DNA of 7,181 bases from Actinomycetota bacterium. Lineage in GTDB: Bacteria; Actinomycetota; Actinomycetes; S36-B12; UBA5976. A program made the position numbers and the translations under genes. The stretch is taken from the NCBI GenBank assembly GCA_009704345.1, contig WLEH01000053.1, positions 1-7,181 on the forward strand. The letters run 5' to 3'. The notes under the pieces were generated by a model that worked only from the letters and a program-made list of their open reading frames with translations, was not told the DNA's origin and did no database searches. Shown here piece after piece: positions 1-6,387 of the stretch (position 1 is the first letter of the stretch; the number at the start of each line of letters is the position of its first letter).

Positions 1-897
1 AGTGACGACAAAATTGACTTTACTGGCATTGATGGCGTAATTATGCATGGTTCCTCAACTAGTAGTGATTCATGGATTGCTGAAGCCATGATGTTCAGTA
101 AAAATCCCAGAGATCCTTGGTTTCGAACCATTAAAACTGCAGAAGGCGAGATCTTGAATGCAGTTTTGTTAGATAAGCACAACTCAATTTCAACCATTGC
201 GCATGAAATTTTGCACCTTTATGGATTGACAGATCTATATGGAACTCCAACTGGTCCTGGAAATCTCTCCCTCATGGCATCAAATGCAGATGCATTACTT
301 AGTTATGAAAAGTGGGTGCTTGGTTGGTTTCCAGAGAATCAAGTTCAGTGTATTGTTGAAGCAACGGAGATCAAACCGACCCAAGTTAGTACTCGGATCA
401 AAATTCCTAATTCAAATACAGATCAAATTGTGGTGATTAATTCTGATGTTTCTGGTCAAGCCATGATTATTGAAACTTACCCAAGCGGCACAAGCACTTA
501 TCTGGCTTTCTATTCGCTGAATAATGAAGCTAGACCGCCAATAACTATGCATACACCTCAGCTTGGCTTGCCAGGTTCTGGTTTGATAATCTCAAATACT
601 TCTGGTGTTGGTGCGCAATTACTTTCCCCAAAATACAACTTATTAGTTTCAGATAAAACCACTAGCGAGATTACCTTAGATTTAATTCCTAAGGGACAAC
701 TTTCAAGCGCATCAGCTCTCATTTCAGCAGCAGAAGCAAATCGAGCTCGGATTCAACAGGAAACGGCAAGTCAAGTTGACTCAGTGGGAACTAAGCCAAA
801 ATCCAACAAAAAGTCTATCGTTTGTGTTAAAGGTAAAACTGTTCGCAAGATAAGTGCCGTAAAGCCAAAGTGCCCATCTGGATTTAACAGAAGATAA
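1..897 (+). CDS. M6-like secreted zinc metallopeptidase, 5' end missing
   Basis: The reading frame is open from base 1, so the gene starts outside the window; the ATG at 43 is an internal methionine, not a credible start. The zinc-protease motif HEILHLYGLTD (bases 202-234) fits HExxHxxGxxD: two His ligands, the catalytic Glu and a third ligand Asp, as in the M6 (immune inhibitor A-like) family. Downstream, LMASN with a Tyr-Glu-Lys-Trp-x-Leu-Gly-Trp stretch matches the M6 region holding the Met-turn. The remaining ~190 residues look beta-rich and Ser/Thr-rich, typical of an extracellular accessory domain. The protein ends in a basic tail with two cysteines 16 residues apart (CVKGK...PKCPSGF), which I recall from other secreted proteins of low-GC actinobacteria. 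An exported protease is inferred; the signal peptide would lie upstream of the window. The substrate is unknown. The stop TAA abuts the stop of the convergent gene. Confidence 0.8.
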   Translation, partial: SDDKIDFTGIDGVIMHGSSTSSDSWIAEAMMFSKNPRDPWFRTIKTAEGEILNAVLLDKHNSISTIAHEILHLYGLTDLYGTPTGPGNLSLMASNADALLSYEKWVLGWFPENQVQCIVEATEIKPTQVSTRIKIPNSNTDQIVVINSDVSGQAMIIETYPSGTSTYLAFYSLNNEARPPITMHTPQLGLPGSGLIISNTSGVGAQLLSPKYNLLVSDKTTSEITLDLIPKGQLSSASALISAAEANRARIQQETASQVDSVGTKPKSNKKSIVCVKGKTVRKISAVKPKCPSGFNRR

Positions 898-1158
898 CTA
901 ATTGATAATCAATGAGTTATCAAGGATTTGATAAATTTGATTTCGTGCACTAAAGATCTTGGCTAAATAGGCTTCAGCAATCCCTGATTGCTGAGAAACT
1001 TGATCTTTTAATTCTTGATCTGCCCCGTTAGCGCGAATCAGATATTTCGCCTCTTCCCAATCGAAGTGCTCGATCTCCATCCCTTCTAGAACTGCCAACT
1101 CAATCAGGGCTAGCTGGAATAGCGCTTCCGAAGGCTGGGGTGGAATGAGCAAATTCAT
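898..1158 (-). CDS. Small hypothetical protein, 86 aa
   Basis: I do not recognise this protein. The ORF fills the gap between its neighbours exactly: its stop TAG (898-900) abuts the convergent protease stop TAA (895-897), and its ATG (1156-1158) opens onto the intergenic region before the iron transporter. Codon use looks like that of the neighbours and no plus-strand frame competes, so it is probably real. The sequence starts MNLLIPPQPSEALFQLALIE, then an acidic stretch (EGMEIEHFDWEEAKYL, about residues 25-40), then a Gln/Ala-rich half that looks helical. There are no cysteines, signal peptide, convincing membrane segment or obvious helix-turn-helix. No good Shine-Dalgarno precedes the ATG (the upstream bases read CATTCCCTC), so translation may be weak or leaderless. 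A soluble, mainly helical protein is inferred. Being divergent from the transporter does not show that it regulates it. Confidence 0.6.
   Translation of the reverse strand: MNLLIPPQPSEALFQLALIELAVLEGMEIEHFDWEEAKYLIRANGADQELKDQVSQQSGIAEAYLAKIFSARNQIYQILDNSLIIN
901..923. repeat. AT-rich inverted repeats at the convergent gene ends
   Basis: Two nested dyads lie just after the abutting stop codons, inside the last codons of the minus-strand gene: ATTGAT/ATCAAT (901-913, 1-nt centre) and TTGATAA/TTATCAA (902-923, 8-nt loop). They could form a weak stem in transcripts from either direction. They are AT-rich and have no clear T-tract, so calling this a bidirectional terminator is only a guess. Confidence 0.25.
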
Positions 1159-1169
1159 GAGGGAATGCT

Positions 1170-1188
1170 CTCACAGGCCTGGTGTGAG
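1170..1188. promoter_or_regulatory. 19-bp dyad, candidate operator
   Basis: Perfect 6-bp arms CTCACA and TGTGAG flank a 7-nt centre (GGCCTGG). It sits 12 bp upstream of the minus-strand start codon and about 55 bp upstream of the leader ORF, where a repressor could act on either or both divergent promoters. It does not match the DtxR/IdeR iron box or a Fur box, and the arms run opposite to a CRP site. The regulator is unknown, and a chance dyad cannot be excluded. Confidence 0.3.
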
Positions 1189-1225
1189 GTGAATAACACA
1201 AGGAAAAATTTGCCAAAAACAGATC

Positions 1226-1233
1226 AAGGAGGT
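1226..1233 (+). promoter_or_regulatory. Perfect Shine-Dalgarno of the leader ORF
   Basis: AAGGAGGT is fully complementary to the usual end of 16S rRNA and lies 8 nt before the ATG at 1242. That is ideal spacing for the six-codon leader but not for the lipoprotein start at 1259, which is 25 nt away. It implies that ribosomes load on the leader first. Confidence 0.55.
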
Positions 1234-1241
1234 TAGGGTTG

Positions 1242-1262
1242 ATGCGAATTACGAAAGGATGA
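1242..1262 (+). CDS. Six-codon leader ORF overlapping the iron-binding lipoprotein start
   Basis: ATG at 1242 is followed by codons for MRITKG and a TGA stop (1260-1262). The stop overlaps the lipoprotein ATG (1259-1261) in an ATGA arrangement typical of translational coupling. A perfect Shine-Dalgarno lies 8 nt upstream, whereas the lipoprotein ATG has no well-spaced one of its own (AAAGG directly abuts it). The peptide contains no run of one regulatory amino acid, so classic attenuation is not indicated; a coupling device is more likely. Alternatives are a chance ORF, or a lipoprotein start at TTG 1265, which AAAGGA (1254-1259) would serve at 5-nt spacing. Only comparison with relatives can decide. 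Confidence 0.4.
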   Translation: MRITKG

Positions 1263-2293
1263 ATTTGCGTAAATATTTTGGGCTAGCCACTGTGGTCGCC
1301 CTAATCTTGAGCCTAACCGCTTGCGCAGCTGATTCAGATCAGGCAACTGGCGAAGGTGATTCATTAAGCGGAACTGAATTGACTGTCTACTCTGGCCGAA
1401 GTGAAGAATTCATTGGCCCATTTTTTGCTGACTTCGAGGCAGCAACTGGAATTGAATTGAATGTTCGATATGGCGATTCCGCTGAATTAGCCGCACAGCT
1501 ATTAGAAGAAGGTGACAACTCCCCAGCTGACATCTTTATCTCACAAGATGCCGGTTCCTTGGGTGCGGTAGCAGAAGCAGGAATGCTCGCCACTTTGGAA
1601 AGTGAAGTTCTTTCATTGGTTCCAGCTGAATATGCAGCAGCGTCAGGCAACTGGGTAGGAATTACTGGTCGAGCAAGAGTTTTTGCCTATGATCCGATCA
1701 AAGTAACTGAGCTACCAACTTCAATTGATGATTTATTGGATCCAAAATGGGATGGCAAAATTGGCTTTGCACCAACAAACGCATCATTTCAAGGATTTGT
1801 GACAGCACTGCGACAACTGCGCGGTGATGTAGCCGCCGAAGCATGGCTAACTGGCTTAGCAGCAAATAATCCAGTGCCCTATGAAAAAAATACCATGATC
1901 GTAGAAGCAATTAATGCGGGTCAGATTGAAATAGGTTTAACCAATCATTACTACGTTTACACCGTAGCTGATGGACTTGGCACTGAAATAAATGTTAAGG
2001 ATGGTTTCTTTGCCGCAGGCGATCCGGGTAATTTGATTAACGTTTCTGGCGCTGGAGTTTTGAATACTGCTGCAAATTCAGCTGGTGCGGTTGAACTGAT
2101 TAAATTCTTGCTTAGCGATGAATCACAAAATCGATTTGTAACTGATACCTATGAATATTCAGTACTTCCAAATATTCCAGCACCACAAGATCTACCATCC
2201 TTTCTTGAGATCGGCTCCCCAATAGTTGATTTAGATGCATTAAAGGATGTTAGAAAAACTCAAGAGATGTTAATTAGGGCCGGCTTGCTTTGA
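1259..2293 (+). CDS. fbpA: Ferric-iron ABC transporter substrate-binding lipoprotein
   Basis: A 344-residue protein that captures ferric iron outside the membrane and hands it to the permease encoded next. Residues 1-22 form a lipoprotein signal: basic MNLRK, a hydrophobic core, then lipobox LTAC with lipidated Cys22. The mature protein opens with LTVYSGRSEEF (41-51), typical of the Fbp/Fut family, and has PADIFISQDAG (89-99) and GRARVFAYDP (137-146). NHYYVY (229-234) contains the tandem tyrosines that bind Fe(III) in FbpA and FutA; Tyr44 and Tyr144 may be further ligands. The His of classical FbpA is replaced by the Ser-Gly-Arg context, as in many relatives. The length is normal. The ATG is preferred because it is coupled to the leader stop; TTG 1265 is an alternative. 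The gene overlaps the permease ORF by 4 bp. The iron specificity is inferred from motifs. In mycobacteria fbpA-C names the unrelated antigen 85 genes. Confidence 0.88.
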   Translation: MNLRKYFGLATVVALILSLTACAADSDQATGEGDSLSGTELTVYSGRSEEFIGPFFADFEAATGIELNVRYGDSAELAAQLLEEGDNSPADIFISQDAGSLGAVAEAGMLATLESEVLSLVPAEYAAASGNWVGITGRARVFAYDPIKVTELPTSIDDLLDPKWDGKIGFAPTNASFQGFVTALRQLRGDVAAEAWLTGLAANNPVPYEKNTMIVEAINAGQIEIGLTNHYYVYTVADGLGTEINVKDGFFAAGDPGNLINVSGAGVLNTAANSAGAVELIKFLLSDESQNRFVTDTYEYSVLPNIPAPQDLPSFLEIGSPIVDLDALKDVRKTQEMLIRAGLL

Positions 2294-3849
2294 CCTTAAC
2301 TCGCACTCCAGCAACCCCCAGCGGAAAGACCGCTGGGGGTATTGCTGTTCCTAGGGTGCTACGTCTATCTGCAGTTTTGGTACTAATGCTTGCCAGTATT
2401 CCCCTTGGCTATCTGGTAATCCGTGCCAGCGGTGGTGGTTTTGATGCGGCAGCCGCAGTTTTGCTGCGTGAAAAAACGATCAACATGGTTTTCACCACCG
2501 TCGCGCTTGCGATATTGGTTGCGTTGTTTTCGTCATTGTTAGGAATTAGTTCAGCATGGTTAATTCAGCGAACGAATTTGCCAGTTAGTAAATTGTTTTT
2601 GGTTCTGGGTACTTTGACTCTTGCTGTGCCAAGTTATGTTTCTACTTACGCGTGGATTGCGTTAATTCCAAACTTTGCTGGGTTTTGGGCAGCAGTATTT
2701 ATTCTCACGCTGACCACTTCACCATATGTCTTACTCGCAAGCTTAGCTGCCCTGCGACGCATAGACGCCACTCAAGAAGAATCCGCACGAGCGCTGGGAT
2801 TGAATTCAGTTGCAGTTGCAAAACGTGTTATCTGGCCGCAAGCAAGACCTACGGTGTCAGCTTCAGTGCTATTGGCCATGCTTTACGTCTTGAGTGATTT
2901 TGGGGCAGTATCGCTGCTTCGAGTTGATACTTTTACTCGGGTAGTTCATACCATGTATAAAGCAGCCTATGACCGCAGTGCAGCAGCAGTAGTTGCAATT
3001 ATCTTGGTGCTGCTTGCCGCAATTTTGATTTACACCGAGCAGCGAGCGCGCGGCAAAGCGGTAGCTGCAAAATCAGGGCTGGGTTCAATTAGGTTGGCAC
3101 CAAAAGTAGATTTAGGTTGGAAAAAGTATCTAGCAGCAAGCTACCTGTTGGCTATTGCCACAGCATCAATTGGGGTGCCAATTTATGTGTTGGTTACCAG
3201 ATTTATTTCAGTTTCTGCTGACATTAATTTTTCAGATTTAATTACGGCTGCAATTTCCACACTTTCAGCCGCCTTCACCGGCGCTCTCATGGCGATGGCA
3301 TTTGCTATTCCGCTTGGAATTTTGGCAGCGAGATTTCGATCCAAACTTTCCAGCTGGGCGGAGATTGGTATTTTGTTGACTCATGCGCTGCCAGGCGTAG
3401 TAATTGGACTTGCATTGGTTGCACTTGGTTCCAACCTAGGATTTTTGTATCAAACCCTGCCGCTACTTGCGTTCAGCTATGCCGTGCTGTTCTTAGCAAA
3501 GGCAGTAGGTTCAATTAGGAATAGTTTTGCTCGAGTGCCAAAAGTTTATGATGATATTTCTCGCTCACTTGGCTATACATCGTGGCAGACCATACGAAAG
3601 GTAACTATTCCCATTGCCGCACCTGGTGTGATCACTGGCTTTTTGTTAGTGCTGTTAACTGCCATGAAGGAGCTACCAGCTACGCTGATGTTGCGGCCAA
3701 CTGGGTTTGACACGCTCGCGACTGAGATCTGGACCAAGACTGCAATTAGTCAATATGGTCAAGCCGCACCTTATGCGCTGCTGCTAGTTCTCGTAGCTGC
3801 TATTCCAACTTATCTGCTTTCCCGCCCCGACCGAGCGCAACCAGAGTAA
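2290..3849 (+). CDS. fbpB: Ferric-iron ABC transporter permease, double-domain
   Basis: A 519-residue inner-membrane protein with about twelve membrane segments in two homologous halves, the usual FbpB layout in which one chain supplies both permease domains. Each half has an EAA loop that docks on the ATPase: EESARALGL (163-171) followed by VIWPQARP, and DDISRSLGY (421-429) followed by VTIPIAAPG. The first membrane segment begins near residue 26; a polar link of about 30 residues near 251-280 joins the halves. An in-frame TAG at 2275-2277 makes TTG 2290 the earliest possible start. It overlaps the lipoprotein stop (TTGA) and has AGGG 10 nt upstream, so coupling is likely. Starts at GTG 2356 or ATG 2386 would shorten the cytoplasmic tail and leave the GC-rich hairpin at 2314-2340 untranslated. 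The ATPase gene follows after 20 bp. Confidence 0.88.
   Translation: MTLTRTPATPSGKTAGGIAVPRVLRLSAVLVLMLASIPLGYLVIRASGGGFDAAAAVLLREKTINMVFTTVALAILVALFSSLLGISSAWLIQRTNLPVSKLFLVLGTLTLAVPSYVSTYAWIALIPNFAGFWAAVFILTLTTSPYVLLASLAALRRIDATQEESARALGLNSVAVAKRVIWPQARPTVSASVLLAMLYVLSDFGAVSLLRVDTFTRVVHTMYKAAYDRSAAAVVAIILVLLAAILIYTEQRARGKAVAAKSGLGSIRLAPKVDLGWKKYLAASYLLAIATASIGVPIYVLVTRFISVSADINFSDLITAAISTLSAAFTGALMAMAFAIPLGILAARFRSKLSSWAEIGILLTHALPGVVIGLALVALGSNLGFLYQTLPLLAFSYAVLFLAKAVGSIRNSFARVPKVYDDISRSLGYTSWQTIRKVTIPIAAPGVITGFLLVLLTAMKELPATLMLRPTGFDTLATEIWTKTAISQYGQAAPYALLLVLVAAIPTYLLSRPDRAQPE
2314..2340 (+). terminator. GC-rich stem-loop at the lipoprotein/permease junction
   Basis: Perfect 11-bp arms ACCCCCAGCGG and CCGCTGGGGGT enclose the 5-nt loop AAAGA, 20 nt after the lipoprotein stop. 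The bases after it (ATTGCTGTT) are only weakly T-rich, so it is not a textbook intrinsic terminator. In binding-protein-dependent transporter operons a hairpin here commonly protects the upstream mRNA or ends part of the transcripts, giving more binding protein than permease; that role is inferred. If translation starts at TTG 2290, the stem encodes residues 9-17 and ribosomes would unwind it. The strong pairing is seen directly; its function is not. Confidence 0.5.
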
Positions 3850-3869
3850 CTGCGAGAAAATATCACCCT

Positions 3870-4886
3870 ATGACTGCCCTAAAAATTGATGGCTTAACTG
3901 TCACTTACGCCAACCGGCCAGTGCTTAATGAACTGAGCTTGCATGTGCCAAGTGGTGCGTTTGCCACGGTGCTGGGTCCATCAGGCTGCGGCAAAACTAC
4001 GTTGCTCAGAGCAATTGCTGGCTTCATCTCTCCATTTAGCGGAACTATTCGATTTGGCGATCAATTAGTTAGCGTTTCATCCATTGTGGTACCACCAGAG
4101 CGACGCAAGGTAGGTTATGTGGCGCAAGAAGGTGCGCTGTTTCCACACTTAACAGTTGCGCAGAATATCGCCTTTGGTATTACTGATAACAAAGTTAAAT
4201 CAGATTTAGTTGCTGAACTACTCGATCTAATTGGCATGAGTAAATTTGCTAACCGGATGCCAAATGAATTATCTGGTGGACAACAAACTCGAGTTGCGCT
4301 GGCTCGCGCACTGGCACCAGAGCCAAAAGTGATGTTGTTGGATGAACCATTTAGTGCGCTAGATGCTGCGCTTCGAGATGATTTGCGAGCAGAAGTAAGT
4401 GAGTTGTTGAAGAATCGAAAAACTACCACGTTAATGGTGACGCATGATCGAGAAGAAGCATTGGTGGTAGCTGATTTAGTTGCGTTGATGCGCTCAGGAC
4501 AGTTTGTGCAAACCGGCACACCAACTGAGGTTTACCTTGATCCAGTATCACCAGAGGTAGCCATCTCAACAGGCGATGTTTTGCTGCTGAGCTCAACTAA
4601 AGACGAAGCTGGCAAGATTGATTCAGTGCTAACACCAACAAAACTGGGCACGGAATTTGTTTCTGGCAAATTAGTGATTCGTCCGGAAGAGATTCGGATC
4701 AAGCCAGCAGGCAGCGGCGTTGCGGCATCAGTTATTGATCTGGATTATTACGGCCATGATGCGGTGGTTCATCTAGATGCCGCAGGTGAGCGAATAAATG
4801 TCCGAATTAGTGGGGATTTGAAAGTTCAGGTTGGCGATCGGGTTGGGCTAGAACACGTTGGTCCGATTCGGTGGTTTCCAAACTGA
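3870..4886 (+). CDS. fbpC: Ferric-iron ABC transporter ATP-binding protein
   Basis: A 338-residue cytoplasmic ATPase that powers import through the permease encoded upstream. All nucleotide-binding motifs are intact: Walker A GPSGCGKTT (36-44), Q-loop Gln86, signature LSGGQQTR (134-141), Walker B VMLLDEP (154-160) with catalytic Glu159, D-loop SALD (162-165) and switch His192. Residues from about 268 (RPEEIRI) to the end form a TOBE-like C-terminal domain, as in the FbpC/PotA/MalK group, where it can serve regulation. Length and order match the ferric-iron family; polyamine or sulfate transport is less likely given the tyrosine site of the partner lipoprotein. The start follows the permease stop by 20 bp and has only a weak purine-rich stretch (GCGAGAAAA) upstream. 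purF begins 31 bp after the stop with no terminator visible between, so read-through is possible. Confidence 0.9.
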   Translation: MTALKIDGLTVTYANRPVLNELSLHVPSGAFATVLGPSGCGKTTLLRAIAGFISPFSGTIRFGDQLVSVSSIVVPPERRKVGYVAQEGALFPHLTVAQNIAFGITDNKVKSDLVAELLDLIGMSKFANRMPNELSGGQQTRVALARALAPEPKVMLLDEPFSALDAALRDDLRAEVSELLKNRKTTTLMVTHDREEALVVADLVALMRSGQFVQTGTPTEVYLDPVSPEVAISTGDVLLLSSTKDEAGKIDSVLTPTKLGTEFVSGKLVIRPEEIRIKPAGSGVAASVIDLDYYGHDAVVHLDAAGERINVRISGDLKVQVGDRVGLEHVGPIRWFPN

Positions 4887-4905
4887 ACTAGCGGGTGATT
4901 TCAAC

Positions 4906-4911
4906 TAAAGT
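4906..4911 (+). promoter_or_regulatory. Candidate -10 box for a leaderless purF transcript
   Basis: TAAAGT fits the actinobacterial TANNNT consensus and ends exactly 6 nt before the purF GTG, so transcription would start at or next to the start codon. A weak -35-like CTGAAC lies 17 nt further upstream (4883-4888, across the ATPase stop). purF lacks a Shine-Dalgarno, which agrees with leaderless translation. TANNNT boxes are frequent by chance, so this is a moderate call. Confidence 0.4.
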
Positions 4912-4917
4912 ACCGCT

Positions 4918-6387
4918 GTGATTAGGGCTGATGGCCGACTAGGCCACGAGTTAAGTCCAGAAGAACACCTACCCCAAGACGCCTGTGGCGTTTTTGGCAT
5001 TTATGCGCCTAATGAAGATGTGGCTCGATTAACTTATTTTGGGCTATACGCGCTGCAACATCGCGGCACTGAATCTGCCGGGATTGCTGTATCGGACGGC
5101 GAAGCCATTATGGTTTACAAAGATATGGGATTAGTCGCGCAGGTTTTTAATGACTCTGCGCTAGATGCTCTAACGGGAAAAATTGCCGTAGGTCACACTA
5201 GGTATTCCACAACTGGTGCTACCAATTGGGAAAACGCCCAACCAACATTTCATGTCGGCCAGCAGCGGCAGATCGCACTTGGCCATAATGGCAATTTGAT
5301 GGATGTAAACAAACTTCACCAGAAATTACATGCGGGCAATCGGGTGTTAACTGGTAAAGGGATTCGCGGAACCAGTGATACCGAGTTAGTTGCTGCGTTA
5401 ATTGCGTCTAATCCAGCTGAAACAACTATTACTGCGCTGAAAGAAGAGTTACTGGAACTAAAGGGTGCGTACTCGTTTGTTTTAACTGATGCAACCTCAT
5501 TAATTGGTGCTCGCGATCCACAGGGAATACGCCCGCTAGTCATTGGTCAGTTAAATGATGGCTGGGTTATTACTTCCGAAACAGCCGCGCTGGATATTGT
5601 CGGAGCTAAGTATTTGCGAGATGTTGAACCGGGCGAAATAGTTGTGATTGATGAAACAGGCATGTCCAGTCACACGTTTGCGCCAAGCAATCCTGCTCAC
5701 TGTTTGTTTGAGTATGTTTATTTAGCGCGTCCTGATACGGTGTTAACTGGACGAAGTGTGCATGCTACGCGAGTTGAGATCGGCCGGAAATTGGCGCAAG
5801 AACACCCAGCACCAGCAGACCTGGTGATTCCAGTGCCAGATTCAGGCACGCCGGCTGCAGTTGGTTATGCCCAAGCATCTGGTATTCCATTTGCGCAAGG
5901 TTTGATCAAGAATGCTTATGTTGGTCGAACTTTTATTCAACCAACACAAACCATTCGCCAACTTGGTATTCGAATGAAATTAAATCCACTTAGAGAAGTA
6001 ATTGCTGGACGCAGGTTAGTTGTGGTGGATGATTCAATTGTTAGAGGAAATACTCAGCGGGCAATCGTAAAGATGCTCAAGGACGCTGGCGCACTGGAAG
6101 TGCATGTGCGCATTTCGTCGCCACCAGTGTTGTGGCCATGTTTTTACGGTATTGATTTTGCGCAAAAAGAGGAATTAATCGCTAACGGGAAAACCATTGA
6201 CGAGATTCGCGAATCAATCGGTGCAGATTCGTTGGGCTTTGCCTCGCTTGAGTTGTTAACTGCTGCTACTAAACTGCCAGCAGATAATTTATGCCGTGCC
6301 TGCTTTGATGGTAAATATCCAATTGAAGTTGCCGAAGATGTCAAGCGCGGCAAGCTTCATCGCGAACTTCCGATGTTAAATGGCTGA
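4918..6387 (+). CDS. purF: Amidophosphoribosyltransferase (glutamine PRPP amidotransferase)
   Basis: Catalyses the committed step of purine synthesis, transferring glutamine-derived ammonia to PRPP to give phosphoribosylamine. The 489-residue protein has a 22-residue propeptide, then Cys23 in DACGVFGIY, which becomes the N-terminal nucleophile after cleavage. The Ntn-hydrolase half shows GHTRYSTTG (92-100), GHNGNL (122-127) and GTSDTE (151-156). The phosphoribosyltransferase half carries the PRPP loop VVVDDSIVRGNT (368-379). Cys262, Cys408, Cys459 and Cys462 match the four ligands of the [4Fe-4S] cluster of the Bacillus-type enzyme, so this is the Fe-S, self-processing form. RGTESAG (49-55) has Thr where Gln is usual. 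GTG 4918 is chosen because it gives a propeptide of usual type and sits 6 nt behind TAAAGT; no Shine-Dalgarno is visible. It overlaps purM by 8 bp, so the two are surely cotranscribed. Feedback inhibition by purine nucleotides is known for the family. Confidence 0.96.
   Translation: MIRADGRLGHELSPEEHLPQDACGVFGIYAPNEDVARLTYFGLYALQHRGTESAGIAVSDGEAIMVYKDMGLVAQVFNDSALDALTGKIAVGHTRYSTTGATNWENAQPTFHVGQQRQIALGHNGNLMDVNKLHQKLHAGNRVLTGKGIRGTSDTELVAALIASNPAETTITALKEELLELKGAYSFVLTDATSLIGARDPQGIRPLVIGQLNDGWVITSETAALDIVGAKYLRDVEPGEIVVIDETGMSSHTFAPSNPAHCLFEYVYLARPDTVLTGRSVHATRVEIGRKLAQEHPAPADLVIPVPDSGTPAAVGYAQASGIPFAQGLIKNAYVGRTFIQPTQTIRQLGIRMKLNPLREVIAGRRLVVVDDSIVRGNTQRAIVKMLKDAGALEVHVRISSPPVLWPCFYGIDFAQKEELIANGKTIDEIRESIGADSLGFASLELLTAATKLPADNLCRACFDGKYPIEVAEDVKRGKLHRELPMLNG

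Larger units (their letters stand above)
1159..1241. other. Divergent intergenic region upstream of the iron transporter
   Basis: This stretch separates the minus-strand small gene from the leader ORF and iron-binding lipoprotein. It holds a 19-bp dyad (1170-1188), an A-rich stretch (1200-1220) and a consensus Shine-Dalgarno (1226-1233). I see no convincing -35/-10 pair. AATAAC at 1192-1197 is a 4/6 match to TATAAT and would place transcription start near 1204, upstream of the Shine-Dalgarno. TTGCCA (1210-1215) with TAGGGT (1234-1239) at 18-nt spacing is a better-looking box pair, but it would start transcription inside the leader and lose the Shine-Dalgarno. Confidence 0.5.

Noticed and set aside
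43..45. ATG at 43 as the start of the protease gene
   Set aside because: The frame is open back to base 1 with family-like sequence (DDKIDFTGIDGVIMHGSS), and a start here would remove the signal peptide and part of the catalytic domain.
1228..1246. Possible IdeR/DtxR iron box (GGTTAGG) upstream of the iron transporter
   Set aside because: Only one half-site matches; the other half of the palindrome is absent (about 9 of 19 positions by hand alignment), and GGTTAGG overlaps the Shine-Dalgarno, which explains part of it.
1149..1268. The 10-mer ATGAATTTGC begins both divergent genes, forming a 10-bp inverted repeat about 100 bp apart (1149-1158 and 1259-1268)
   Set aside because: Both copies are start codons followed by Asn-Leu codons, and the identity stops at once on both sides; chance is sufficient and no duplication is visible.
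1387..1910. Minus-strand open frames of 87 and 70 codons
   Set aside because: Both are antisense to the well-supported iron-binding lipoprotein and show no family resemblance.
4115..4519. 134-codon open frame on the minus strand
   Set aside because: It lies wholly inside the ATPase gene antisense to conserved motifs, and its translation is Ser/Asn/Arg-rich low complexity, as expected of a shadow frame.
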